Made by a program: the position numbers and the translations under genes
Assembly (NCBI RefSeq): GCF_937425535.1
Contig: NZ_OW485601.1
Location: forward strand, 1,045,001 to 1,109,000
DNA from: Rhodovastum atsumiense
Lineage (GTDB): Bacteria; Pseudomonadota; Alphaproteobacteria; Acetobacterales; Acetobacteraceae
Direction: 5' to 3'
Length of the DNA: 64,000 bases
The notes under the pieces: generated by a model
What the model was told of the DNA's origin: nothing
The model's database searches: none
What the model saw: only the letters and a program-made list of their open reading frames with translations
Part shown: in pieces, positions 45,680 to 55,500 of the stretch
Numbering within the stretch: position 1 is the stretch's first letter
Layout of the letters: each line of letters begins with the position of its first letter

Positions 45680-48505
45680 TTACCCGAACGCCCCGACCTC
45701 GTGGGTCACGGCGGTCGCGATTTCCCGGATCAGGTCGAACAGCCGGCGCATCGGCGCGAACACCTCCGCATGCTCGCGACCATAGGCCTGCCAGGCGCGT
45801 GGCCCTGGCGGCTCGGCATAGTCGCTCTCGGCCGAGGCATCGGGGGCTTCGGGAAAGATCTCGGCCAGCAGCGACACCGCCGCCGGGATCTCCAGCCGCA
45901 GGATCGCCGCCTCCATGTCGCGGCGGGTGAAGCCGTGGCGCGGCGAGAATTCGGGGATATGCGTCGCCAGCAACCAGATCCGGCCGATCACCGCCAGCCG
46001 CAGCGCGTGCAGCAGCATCTCGCGCGGCGCCATCGACGGCGCGTCCGGCCAGGCGGCACGCAGCGCCAGATGGTCGGCCTGCACGCGACGGAACATCGAC
46101 TGCGCCACCGCCCACAGGTCCAGTCGCTCCAGCGCCTGCGCCACCGCCATCAATTCCTCGCGCCGCCCCGGCCTGGTGGTATGGGCGGCACGGTCGAGCC
46201 AGGAACCGGGATCGAGCGATCCGACCACCGCCCGCAGCACGTCCAGATCGGAATGCGCCAGCGCATGCGACGCCAGATCCAGGGCGCGGCGGAAGCGGCG
46301 GCTGCTGCGTCGCAGCTCCGGGAAGGTCTCCGGGTGGCGCGAGGCGGCACTGCCCAGGCCCTGCAGCGTGTTCGCCATCCAGCCGAGCTGCTGGAGGATG
46401 GCGTTGTTCAGGATCGCCCGCAGCTCGCGCGGGTGGCGGATGCGGGTGGCGGTGCCCATGCCGTCGCTCTGGCGTGCCGGCGGGCGGGATCCGGTGCGGT
46501 CCAGCAAGGAAGGACCGAAGGCGCCGAGCAGCGCGCCATAGCCGGCATCCTCGACCAGCCCCTCCATGCCGGCGCGGACGGTGGCGAAGAAATCGGCGGA
46601 GAAGTCGGGATCGGCATAGACCGGATCCTCGACCGGGCCGGCGCCGGGATGGAAGGCGTGCTCGGCGATGCGGGCGATGCTGGCCAGCGCCAGGTCGTCG
46701 GTGCCGAACAGCAGGTAGCCGTCGCCGCCCTGGAAGGCGCTTTCCTCGCGCACCGGCAGGTTGTCGTGGCTGAGGGCATGGCGGCTGACGGTCGGCGAGA
46801 GATAGCGCAGCCGGTCGGCCAGCGAGCCGGGATGGGCACCGCGGCCGACGCTCTCGCCATGGGTGTCGAACAGGATCACCTCGACACCGGTGACGCCGTG
46901 CTTGGCCAGCGTCGCCGCGATCTTCAGGCGCAGCCGCTCGATCAGGTAGGTGGCGGCGATCTGGCCGACATAGCGGCCGGAATCGGAATAACCGAACTGC
47001 AGCGCCAGCCGCCCGGTGCGCTGCAGGTAGGTGCGGTAATGCGGACTGCGCAGCGCCTCGTCCAGCACCTCGGCGCCGCGGCCGAGCGCCTCGGCGGTCT
47101 CGAACAGCGGGCTGATCTCCACCTGGTCGGCGATGCCGAACAGCCGGGCCAGCCAGAGCGCCGCGAGCAGGGTGTAGCCGGTCTCGGTCTCGGCGATCAG
47201 GAAGCGCACCGGCACCGAGCCGTCGATGTGCTTGACCATCTGCGCGACCGTCATCATCAGCCGCGCCGCCGAGGCCTGGTCGGCGAGCAGCGCGCCGAAA
47301 TCCACCGGCACCGGCTGCACCGCATCGAGGGCGGCGTTGATGGCGGCGAGCAGCGCCCGCCGCCGCGCCGGATCTTCCGGCGGATCGGCGATGTCGAGCC
47401 GCTGGCGCACCACGTTGTGGATCTGCGCCGCGTTCAGCCGGACATGGGTGTGGGCCAGCGACAGCCCGTGCGTCACCAGCCCGGCCCGGGCGATGCAGAG
47501 CTGCAGCTTGTCCTCGCCCTCGGCCGCGGCGATCGCCGTGGCGAACAGGTCGAGCAGCGGCGTGGGCGTGCGCAGGGCGGTATCGGCATGGTCCACCAGG
47601 GCGTGGGCGAAGGTGGCGACGGCCCTGGGCTGCGGCTGGATCGGGCAGGACTCGATCTGCTTCGTGACCGCCGCCACCGCCTCGGCGATGCGGGCGGACA
47701 GGGCGTCGGCATGCTCCAGGCCCTCGACCTGTTTGGCCAGGCGCTCGAGCTGCAGGCGCTTCATGCGCAGGCGCAGGCGCAGCGTATCCCACCAGCCGAT
47801 ATCAGTGCGCCCGTCGGTGTCGTAGCCGACCCAGGAAGACAGCACGATCGGCCGCGGCATCAGCTCGGTCCAGCGATCCGGCCAGGTATCGCGGGCCGCC
47901 CGCAGCAGCGCGGCGCAGAGCGCATCCAGCGCCGTGCGGCCGCGCAGGATCGCCGCGCGGGCCTGGGTGAATTCGTCTTCGAGCGAGATCGAGCGCGGAC
48001 GATGCGATTCAAAGCTGACCAGCGGGCCGCCGCAGGCCATCTCGGCCAGGGCCTGGGCGACCTCGGCCGGCATCGCGAAGGTCGGATGCGCGGTGAACAC
48101 CGCGGCATAGCGGGTGCGCTCCACCTGGGCACGGAAGCGCGCCCAGGGCACCGGGCTGTCGGCGGGGTCGGGGCGCAGCACATGGCCCGCCGCCTTGACC
48201 AGGGCCGCCTCGTTGGTGGCGCGGTCGGTGCCGCCGACATAATCGGCCAGCCGCCGGGCCCGGTCGGCGAAGGCGGCGTCGCGCAGATGCCGCACCAGCG
48301 CCCAGAGCGAAGCCTCGTCGAGCCGGCCGTCATCCACCTGCCGGGCAATCGACAGCGCCACCGAAAGCACCGGGTTGCCGAACGGATCCTGGACGGTCCC
48401 CGCCTGGGCGCGGACCAGCAGCCTCAGCAGATCCTCCGCCGTGGCACCGATGCCTTGTTCCGCCGGCGGGGGCATGTCCGCCACGCTCGTGCCGTCGTCG
48501 TTCAT
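45680..48505 (-). CDS. Divergent phosphoenolpyruvate carboxylase homologue
   Basis: A 941-residue protein collinear with PEP carboxylase. VFTAHPTF near His140 corresponds to the TAHPTE motif. PLFET (Glu469) and GYSDS (Asp508) match the two metal ligands, and SRPPARQ...RELRAI the later conserved block. Several positions expected to be invariant differ: SDSAK reads SDSGR, HGRGGSIGRGG reads DTHGESVGRGA, and VRLDIRQES reads VRLNAAQIH. The C-terminus GAFG lacks the usual NTG ending. Against recalled E. coli numbering, Lys546, Arg581 and Arg396 are replaced, while His138, Arg587, Glu506 and Asp543 are kept. It may have changed activity rather than form oxaloacetate. Confidence 0.8.
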   Translation of the reverse strand: MNDDGTSVADMPPPAEQGIGATAEDLLRLLVRAQAGTVQDPFGNPVLSVALSIARQVDDGRLDEASLWALVRHLRDAAFADRARRLADYVGGTDRATNEAALVKAAGHVLRPDPADSPVPWARFRAQVERTRYAAVFTAHPTFAMPAEVAQALAEMACGGPLVSFESHRPRSISLEDEFTQARAAILRGRTALDALCAALLRAARDTWPDRWTELMPRPIVLSSWVGYDTDGRTDIGWWDTLRLRLRMKRLQLERLAKQVEGLEHADALSARIAEAVAAVTKQIESCPIQPQPRAVATFAHALVDHADTALRTPTPLLDLFATAIAAAEGEDKLQLCIARAGLVTHGLSLAHTHVRLNAAQIHNVVRQRLDIADPPEDPARRRALLAAINAALDAVQPVPVDFGALLADQASAARLMMTVAQMVKHIDGSVPVRFLIAETETGYTLLAALWLARLFGIADQVEISPLFETAEALGRGAEVLDEALRSPHYRTYLQRTGRLALQFGYSDSGRYVGQIAATYLIERLRLKIAATLAKHGVTGVEVILFDTHGESVGRGAHPGSLADRLRYLSPTVSRHALSHDNLPVREESAFQGGDGYLLFGTDDLALASIARIAEHAFHPGAGPVEDPVYADPDFSADFFATVRAGMEGLVEDAGYGALLGAFGPSLLDRTGSRPPARQSDGMGTATRIRHPRELRAILNNAILQQLGWMANTLQGLGSAASRHPETFPELRRSSRRFRRALDLASHALAHSDLDVLRAVVGSLDPGSWLDRAAHTTRPGRREELMAVAQALERLDLWAVAQSMFRRVQADHLALRAAWPDAPSMAPREMLLHALRLAVIGRIWLLATHIPEFSPRHGFTRRDMEAAILRLEIPAAVSLLAEIFPEAPDASAESDYAEPPGPRAWQAYGREHAEVFAPMRRLFDLIREIATAVTHEVGAFG

Positions 48506-48730
48506 GTGCGCTCCGCCTTCTCACCGCCATGCGGCGGCCAGCGCGATGCAAGCCGCGGTCCAGGGGCCGATGTTTCTCGCGCCATCCGGCCCCGCATGAC
48601 AAGCACGGCCACGCAGGGCAGGCGCGCGGCAGGCCAGGGCGGCGGCCCGGCGGGCATGGCCAGCGAGCGGGCTGCCATGGCATGACGCAGCCCTGATGCC
48701 GTCGCGCGGCGGCGAGAAGGCGGAACGCAG

Positions 48731-49258
48731 ATGACCGACGAGGATGACGAGGAAGAAGGCCCGAGGCTGCCGCCCGGGACCAAGAACTACATGACGCCCG
48801 CGGGCAACGCCCGGCTGCGGGCGGAACTGCAGACGTTGCTGCGGGTCGAGCGGCCCAAGGTGGTGGAAATCGTCTCCTGGGCGGCCGGCAACGGCGACCG
48901 TTCGGAAAACGGCGATTACCTGTACGGCAAGAAGCGACTGCGGGAAATCGACCGTCGCGTGCGCTGGCTGACCAAGCGGCTGGACATCGCCGAGGTGGTG
49001 GACCCCGCCTGCCAGCCCCAGCGCGACCGGATCTTCTTCGGCGCCACCGTGACCTACGCCACCGAGGATGACACCGAACGCACCGTCACCATCCTGGGGG
49101 CCGACGAGGCCGACATCACCCGCGGTGAGGTCAGCCTGTATTCCCCGATCGCCCGTGCCCTGCTGCGCGCGCGCGTGGGCGATGTGGTGAAGATGCACAC
49201 GCCACGGGGCGTGGAGGACGTCGAGGTACTGGCGATCCGCTATCCGACCCCGTCCTGA
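48731..49258 (+). CDS. greB: Transcription elongation factor GreB
   Basis: A 175-residue factor that enters the secondary channel of RNA polymerase and stimulates cleavage of backtracked RNA. The N-terminal coiled coil (NYMTPAGNARLRAELQTLLRVERPKVVEIVSWAAGNGDRSENGDYLYGKKRLREIDRRVRWL) carries the tip acidic residues in GDRSENGDY. The C-terminal FKBP-like domain has FFGATVTYATEDD and YSPIARALLRARVGD. The acidic start MTDEDDEEEGPRLPPGTKNYMTP is typical for alphaproteobacterial GreB. Confidence 0.95.
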   Translation: MTDEDDEEEGPRLPPGTKNYMTPAGNARLRAELQTLLRVERPKVVEIVSWAAGNGDRSENGDYLYGKKRLREIDRRVRWLTKRLDIAEVVDPACQPQRDRIFFGATVTYATEDDTERTVTILGADEADITRGEVSLYSPIARALLRARVGDVVKMHTPRGVEDVEVLAIRYPTPS

Positions 49259-49307
49259 TGCCCATGGATGCGCCACCTGCCTGCTGTTCACGCAGGCAGG
49301 GAGCGGG

Positions 49308-50471
49308 TCAGCCTGCCTCGCCGGCGCGCAGGCGCCAGATCAGGCGGATATCGCCCCGGCTTGCCTGCATCCGCTCCGGCAGGCCGAGCCCGGGCGCGTC
49401 AGGGGCGAGGCAGCCATCGCGCGGCTGCAGCATCTGCGTGGGCAGCAGCTCGTGCAGATGGTCGTGGAAGCCGTGCACCTCGACCGCGGCCACCGCGCCG
49501 CGCGCGGCGCCGATCTGCAGGCAGGCCGCCAGCAGCACCGCCGTCGAATGATTCTGCAGGCAGACCGGCACGTCATGCGCCTCGGCCAGTGCCGCGAGCT
49601 TCAGCGTCTGGGTGATGCCGCCGCACAGCCCGGGATTGAGCTGCAGCACGCCGACCGCGCCGGCGCGCAGCAATTCCCGGAATCGGGCGACTCGCCACTC
49701 GCTCTCCCCCACCAGCACGCGCAGCCGGCCGGTGCGGTTGAGCATCAGCAGGCCCGGCACGTCGGTGACCGGCAACGGCGCCTGGATCGCGGTGACCCCC
49801 AGCTCGGCGAGGCGGCGGATCATGGCCGGGGCCTCGCCGGTGGTCAGGCACTCCCCGGCATCGACCAGGATCTCGACCTGCGGCCCCACCGCCTCGCGCA
49901 CCGCGGCGACGCGGGCGAGGTCGGCATCGCGCTCCATGCGACCGATCTTCAGCTTGACGGCATAGAAGCCGCGCTCGACCAGGCCCTGCATCTCGGCGGC
50001 GAGTTCAGCCGGCCCCTTGCCGTTGGCGTACAGCCCGCCGCTCGCATAGACCGGCACCGCGTCGCGCTGCGGGCCGAGCAATTCGTGCACGCTGGCCCCG
50101 AATCCACGGGCGCGCAGGTCCCAGAGGGCGATATCGACCGCGCTGGTGACAGCGGGGGGAATCCAGTCCGGCGTCTCCGCGGACTGCAGCGACCATGCGG
50201 TCTGCCAGTGCTGCTCGATCAGCCGCGCATCCCCTCCGAGCAGATAGGGGGCCAGGGACCGCAACTGGTCGAAGAACAGGCTGATCGCCTCCTGCTCGCA
50301 CCAGCCTTCGCCCATGCCGGTCTGACCGTCGCGCGTGGTGATGCGTACGATCGGAATCCGCCGCTCGGTCCAGCGGGCGTTCGGTCCAAAATGTCGTCCG
50401 TCGAGCGTGCGGCGGAACTCATAGGCGGCGACCTCAGCGATCTCCAAGCGATACCCTCCTGGAGCGACCAT
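49308..50471 (-). CDS. Mandelate racemase/muconate-lactonizing enzyme family protein
   Basis: A 387-residue enolase-superfamily protein. The N-terminal capping domain ends near residue 115. In the barrel, KLKIG (Lys173/Lys175) is the catalytic K-x-K. Metal ligands would be Asp204 in ILVDAGE and Glu256 in LVGES. The second ligand, usually Glu in an IEEP/IEQP motif, reads IQAPLP (Gln230). QNHST (His308) could be the other general base. The missing carboxylate makes the activity uncertain. A longer start (MLRAHLPD, 60 bases upstream) is possible. It is divergent from the TetR gene, so it could be controlled with it. Confidence 0.85.
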   Translation of the reverse strand: MVAPGGYRLEIAEVAAYEFRRTLDGRHFGPNARWTERRIPIVRITTRDGQTGMGEGWCEQEAISLFFDQLRSLAPYLLGGDARLIEQHWQTAWSLQSAETPDWIPPAVTSAVDIALWDLRARGFGASVHELLGPQRDAVPVYASGGLYANGKGPAELAAEMQGLVERGFYAVKLKIGRMERDADLARVAAVREAVGPQVEILVDAGECLTTGEAPAMIRRLAELGVTAIQAPLPVTDVPGLLMLNRTGRLRVLVGESEWRVARFRELLRAGAVGVLQLNPGLCGGITQTLKLAALAEAHDVPVCLQNHSTAVLLAACLQIGAARGAVAAVEVHGFHDHLHELLPTQMLQPRDGCLAPDAPGLGLPERMQASRGDIRLIWRLRAGEAG

Positions 50472-50776
50472 GGCTGTGACCGTCTCATATGACAAGGGCG
50501 AGGCAGCATCGGGCAGATGCGCGCGTAACATGCTACCACCCCACCGTCATGGTTGATTTTTGGCCAGATCATTCCCGTTCGACGCGATCGGGCGGAGCCC
50601 GGCCCCGGTTCAGCCACCGCGGTCGATATGCACCATCGTCATCCGGATCGTCATTCGGCCCCCCCCTGCCTGCAGTGACAATGCGCAGCGCCGGGGCCGG
50701 ATGTGAGAGGCCGGGGGTCACAACCCGGCGACAACGGACCGGGGGACGATCGATGCGGGAGAACGCACAGATATTG
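50472..50776. other. 305-bp divergent region upstream of the TetR gene
   Basis: It contains the promoter of the enolase-superfamily gene at its left end and the TetR operator at its right end. Small frames here lack codon bias and I call none coding. Confidence 0.4.
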
Positions 50777-50803
50777 GACGAATGACAAATTCCATCATTC
50801 GTC
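50777..50803. promoter_or_regulatory. TetR operator-like inverted repeat before tetR
   Basis: GACGAATGA and TCATTCGTC are perfect 9-base inverted arms separated by nine bases, 15 bases before the TetR start codon. The half-site recurs downstream of tetR, before the efflux genes, as expected for an autorepressor. Confidence 0.7.
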
Positions 50804-50818
50804 ATATCACCAGGGATC

Positions 50819-51433
50819 ATGGACATGACCCGCTCTCCCCCGCCCGTCCCCAGGGCAGAGGCAACCCGGACCGCGATCGTCGAGACGGCCGAGCGGCTGT
50901 TCCGCTCGCTTGGCTACCAGAAGACGACGGTGGCCGACATCGCCCGTGAATTGCGGATGTCCCCGGCCAATGTCTACCGCTTCTTCCCGAGCAAGGCGGC
51001 GATCAACGAGGCGATCTGCGCGCGCATCCTCGACGGCTTCGATCGCCTGGCCTGGTCGATCGCCCGTGGCCCGGAACCGGCGCCCGACCGCCTGCGCCTG
51101 CTGTTCCGGACCATGCAGCGGCAGACCATGACCTTGTTTTTCCACGACAAGCGGATGCACGACATGGTCGCCGCCGCCATGGAGGAGCACTGGGGCGTCA
51201 TCCGCGCCTATGTCGAGAGCTTCGACAAGGCGCTGCGCCACATCCTCATGGACGGCATCGCCGCGGGCGTGTTCGCCCCCTGCGACGCCGACCGCACGTC
51301 GCGGCTGATGCATTGCACCATGATCGGCTTCGTCCATCCGACCCTGGTGCAGGAATGGATCGACGACGACCTGCCCGGTCTGGCGGCCGACATGGCGGAG
51401 CTGGTGCTGCGGTCCCTGCGTCCGGAGAACTGA
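50819..51433 (+). CDS. TetR-family transcriptional regulator
   Basis: A 204-residue repressor. The helix-turn-helix is at residues ~17-62 (RTAIVETAERLFRSLGYQKTTVADIARELRMSPANVYRFFPSKAAINEAIC). The C-terminal ligand-binding domain is all-helical. It sits directly before an RND adaptor and pump gene and between two copies of the same inverted repeat, so it most likely represses itself and the pump, as AcrR does. An ATG six bases inside is an alternative start. The inducer is not visible. Confidence 0.95.
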   Translation: MDMTRSPPPVPRAEATRTAIVETAERLFRSLGYQKTTVADIARELRMSPANVYRFFPSKAAINEAICARILDGFDRLAWSIARGPEPAPDRLRLLFRTMQRQTMTLFFHDKRMHDMVAAAMEEHWGVIRAYVESFDKALRHILMDGIAAGVFAPCDADRTSRLMHCTMIGFVHPTLVQEWIDDDLPGLAADMAELVLRSLRPEN

Positions 51434-51452
51434 TGAATATTGACATTCGTCA
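51431..51452. promoter_or_regulatory. Second operator-like site, before the RND efflux genes
   Basis: TGATGAAT-attgac-ATTCGTCA is a 7-of-8 inverted repeat starting at the tetR stop codon. It uses the same half-site (TGACGAATG) as the operator before tetR. It lies 43 bases before the adaptor gene. Confidence 0.6.
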
Positions 51453-51495
51453 GTCGAGCTGACAGCTTCCCGGCCCGAAGCCGGGACCCCAGGCC

Positions 51496-52587
51496 ATGAC
51501 CGATCACGTTCGTCGTGCCCTTTGCATGCTCGCCCTGCCGATCGTGCTCGGCGCCTGTCGCGAACGCGCGACACCAGCGGTGGAAACCACCACACGCCCG
51601 GTCCAGGCCGTGCGCGTGGCGCTGCGCCCGGCCGAGGACATCCGCAGCTTCACCGGCACCATCCGCGCCCGCCGCGAAGCCGATCTCGGGTTCCGCGCCG
51701 GCGGCCGCATCGTCGCGCGCGAGGTCGATCTCGGCGCGCGGGTGCAGGCGGGACAGGTGCTGGCCCGGCTCGACCCCACCGACCTCGCTTTGGCGCTGCG
51801 CTCGGCCGAGGCCGATCTCGCCGCCGCCGAGGCCCAGGCGGCACAGGCCCGCGCCGACGGTTCCCGCAGCACCCGGCTGCTCGCCGGCGGCTGGATCCCG
51901 GCGGCCACCGACGACGCCCGGCAGGCCGCCGCGCGCACCACGCGCGAACGCGTCGTCGCCGCCCGCGCCGCCGTGCAACTGGCACGCAACCGCCGCGACT
52001 ATGCCGAGCTGCGCGCCCCGGCTTCCGGGGTAGTGACCGCGATCCTCGCCGATCCCGGCACGGTGGTCGCCGAGGGCACCCCGGTGCTGCGCCTCGCCGA
52101 GGCCGGGACGCTGGAAGTCGAGGTGGCCCTGCCCGAAGCGGCCCTCGCCGCCGCCGGCGAGGCGCCGGCCCGGGTGACGCTCTGGGCACGCCCGCAGGAG
52201 ACGTTGGCGGCGCGGCTGCGCGAGCTTGCCCCCACCGCCGACCCGAAGCTGCGCACCTTCACCGCCCGCTACGCCATCGCCGAACCGCCTGACTGGCTCG
52301 CCTACGGCATGACCGCGACCGTGCGCCTCGCGCAGGAAGCCGGCCCGCCGCTGGCGGTGGTCCCCGCCGCCGCCCTGGCCGATCGCGGCGCCGGCCCGAT
52401 CGTCTGGGTGGTCGATGTGGCGAACGGCCGGCTCGATCCCCGCCCGGTCACGTTGCGCCGCCTCGGCAGCGACCGGGCGCTGGTGGGCGGGCTGCGGGAC
52501 GGCGAGCTGGTGGTCGGGCTCGGTGTGCAGAAGCTCGATCCAGATGCACGCGTACGCGTGGCCGAGATCCGGCGGGCACCGGAGTAG
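51496..52587 (+). CDS. RND efflux periplasmic adaptor (membrane fusion lipoprotein)
   Basis: A 363-residue adaptor. The signal ends in a lipobox-like LPIVLGAC (Cys20), so it is probably lipid-anchored to the inner membrane. The lipoyl half-motifs are FRAGGRIVAREVDLGARVQAGQVLARLD near residue 68 and LRAPASGVVTAILADPGTVVAEGTPVLRLA near residue 172, with a helical hairpin between them. A beta-barrel and membrane-proximal domain follow. It is coupled to the pump gene six bases downstream and would join it to an outer-membrane channel encoded elsewhere. Confidence 0.94.
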   Translation: MTDHVRRALCMLALPIVLGACRERATPAVETTTRPVQAVRVALRPAEDIRSFTGTIRARREADLGFRAGGRIVAREVDLGARVQAGQVLARLDPTDLALALRSAEADLAAAEAQAAQARADGSRSTRLLAGGWIPAATDDARQAAARTTRERVVAARAAVQLARNRRDYAELRAPASGVVTAILADPGTVVAEGTPVLRLAEAGTLEVEVALPEAALAAAGEAPARVTLWARPQETLAARLRELAPTADPKLRTFTARYAIAEPPDWLAYGMTATVRLAQEAGPPLAVVPAAALADRGAGPIVWVVDVANGRLDPRPVTLRRLGSDRALVGGLRDGELVVGLGVQKLDPDARVRVAEIRRAPE

Positions 52588-52593
52588 ACCGCG

Positions 52594-55500
52594 GTGGAAC
52601 GCTTCAACCTCTCTGCCTGGGCGGTCGCGCATCGCGCCCTGGTCGGTTTCCTGATCGTCCTGCTGTTCGCCGCCGGCGCCCGCTCCTACACGAAGCTGGG
52701 CCGAGCCGAGGACCCCTCCTTCACCGTCAAGCTGGCGGTGGTCACCGCGCAGTGGCCTGGGGCGACCGCGCAGGAGATGCAGGAGCAGGTGGCCGAGCGG
52801 ATCGAGCGCAAGCTGCAGGACCTCGCCTGGCTCGATCATCTCGACACCTTCGTCCGGCCCGGCGTCTCGGCGACGCTGGTCAGCTTCCGCGACAACACCC
52901 CGCCCGCGCAGGTGCCGGACCTGTTCTATCAGACCCGCAAGAAGCTCGAGGACCTGCGCCCGTCGCTGCCCGCCGGCCTGCGCGGGCCTTTCGTCAACGA
53001 CGAATACGCCGACGTCTACGGCGCGGTGTTCGCCCTCTTTGGCACCGAGGCGGAAGGTACCGCCGGCCCCGACAACACCGAGCTGATCCGCCAGGCCGAG
53101 TCCATCCGTGACCGGCTGCGCCGGCTGCCGGGCGCGGAGAAGGTCACCATCCTCGGCGAGATCCAGCGCACCCTGTTCGTCGAGTTCAGCCATGCCCGCC
53201 TGGCCACGCTCGGGGTCACCGTGGGCGACGTGGCCGATGCGATCGCGCGCCAGAACGGGCTGGCCCCGGCAGGGCTGGTCGAGACCGGCACCACGCGCAT
53301 CCCGGTCCGGGTGGACGGCGCGGTGGACGGCGCCACGGCACTCGCCGCCGTGCCGGTCGCCGCCGGCGGCCGCTCGGTGCGGCTGTCCGACCTCGCCACC
53401 ATCACCCCCGGCCATGCCGACCCGCCCGATTTCAGCGTCCGCCACAATGGTCGGCCCGCCGTGGTGATCGCGGTGTCGTCGCAGAAAGGCACCGACGGCC
53501 AGGTCTTCGGCGCGACGCTGCGGGCGGAAGCCGACCGCATCCGCGCCGGGCTGCCGCTCGGCTTCGCCCTGCAGCAGGCCGCCGACCAGCCTGCCGTGAT
53601 CGCCGAGGCGGTCGGCGAATTCCTGTTGAAGTTCGTCGCCGCCCTGGGCGTGGTGCTGGTGGTCTCCTTCCTCTCGCTCGGCTGGCGCTCGGGGATCGTG
53701 GTGGCGCTGGCAGTGCCGCTGACCCTGTCGATCGTGTTCATCGTCATGGACGAGCTGGGCATCGAGTTGCAGCGCATCTCGCTCGGCGCGCTGATCCTCT
53801 CGCTCGGCCTGCTGGTGGACGACGCCATCATCTCCATCGAGACCATGGTGGTGAAGCTGGAGGAAGGCTGGGACCGCGTGCGCGCCGCCAGCTTCGCCTG
53901 GACCTCCACCGCCTTCCCGATGCTGACCGGGACGCTGGTGACGGCGGCCGGCTTCCTGCCGGTGGGTATCGCGCAATCCACCACCGGGGAATATGCCGGC
54001 GGCATCTTCTGGGTGGTCGGGCTGGCACTGCTGGCAAGCTGGGTGGTCGCCGTGCTGTTCACGCCCTTCCTGGGCGTGCTGCTGCTGCCCTCGCCCCGGC
54101 CCGGCGCGCACCACGATCACGCCGCGCTTTATGACACCCGTGCCTATCGGCTGTTGCGCCGGGCGGTGCGGCTGGCCGTGCGGCACCGCGGCTGGATGGT
54201 GACCGGCACCGTCCTGCTGCTGCTGGTCGCGGGCGGCGGCATGTCATTGGTCAAGAAGCAATTCTTCCCGAACTCCGCGCGCACCGAGCTGCTGATCGAC
54301 GTGAAGCTGCGCCAGGGCGCCTCGCACGCCGCGACCGAGGCAACAGTACACCAGGTGGAACAGGCCCTGGCGGCCGATGACGATGTCCTCTGGTACACCA
54401 GCTATATCGGCGCCGGTCCGCCCCGCTTCTTCCTGGCCTACAATCCGGCCCTGCCGAACGACGCCCTCGCCACCATCGTGCTGACCACCCGTGACCCCAC
54501 CGCCCGCGAGCGCGTGCGCGCCCGCCTGCAGGCCTTGGCGGCGCGCGAGGAGGTGCCGTCGGCCCGGTTGCGGGTCTCGCGGCTCGAACTCGGCCCCCCG
54601 GTCGGGTTCCCGGTGCAGTTCCGGGTGGTCGGCACCGATCTCGATGCCGTGCGGAAAAGCGCCGATGCGGTGATGGCAGCCCTGCGCGCCACCCCCGGCA
54701 CCCGCGACGTGCAGCTTGCCTGGGGCGAACGCGCCCCCTCGGTCCGGCTGGAACTCGACCAGGCCCGCGTGCGCGAACTCGGCCTCGCCCCCGCCGAAAT
54801 CGCGCGGGCCCTGTCCACCCTGCTTTCCGGCCTCAACGCGACCCAGTTGCGCGACGGCACCAAACTGGTGGACGTGGTGCTGCGGGCGGTGCCGGGCGAG
54901 CGGCTCGACCTCGACCACCTGCCCGACTTCATGCTGCCGACCTCCGCCGGGCCGGTGGCGCTGTCGCAGGTGGCGCGGCTGGTGCCGACCACCGAGGATC
55001 CGATCCTGTGGCGGCGCGACCGCGAGCCCTACCTGACCGTGCAGGCCGACATCCAGGACGGGCTACAGGCCCCGGACGTCACCGCCGCCGCGCTGCCGCG
55101 CCTCGCGGCGGTCCCGCTGCCGCCGGGCGTGCGCATCGAAACTGGCGGCGCCACCGAGGAAGCCACCAAGGCCAACGGCGCGCTCTACGCCGTCTTCCCG
55201 CTGATGGTCGGCGCGATGGTGCTGCTGCTGATGATCCAGTTGCAGGACCTCCGCCGCGTGCTGCTGGTGCTGGCGACGGCGCCGCTGGGTATCATCGGCG
55301 CCGTCGCGGCGTTGCTGCTGGCCGATGCGCCCTTTGGGTTCGTCGCCTTGCTCGGGCTGATCTCGCTCAGCGGCATGGTGATGCGCAACTCCGTCATCCT
55401 GGTGGACCAGGTGCGGCAGGACCTGGAAGCCGGGGCGAGCCTGGCGGACGCTATCGTCGAGAGCACGGTGCGACGCACCCGGCCGGTGGTGCTGACGGCC

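Noticed and set aside
45452-48685. A 1077-codon plus-strand frame opposite the PEP-carboxylase homologue
   Set aside because: It is a shadow frame of low-complexity Arg/Gly/Gln/His composition without motifs.
51208-54186. A 992-codon open frame opposite tetR and the RND genes
   Set aside because: The other strand codes for recognised proteins over its whole length. The frame is open only because GC-rich DNA has few stop codons.
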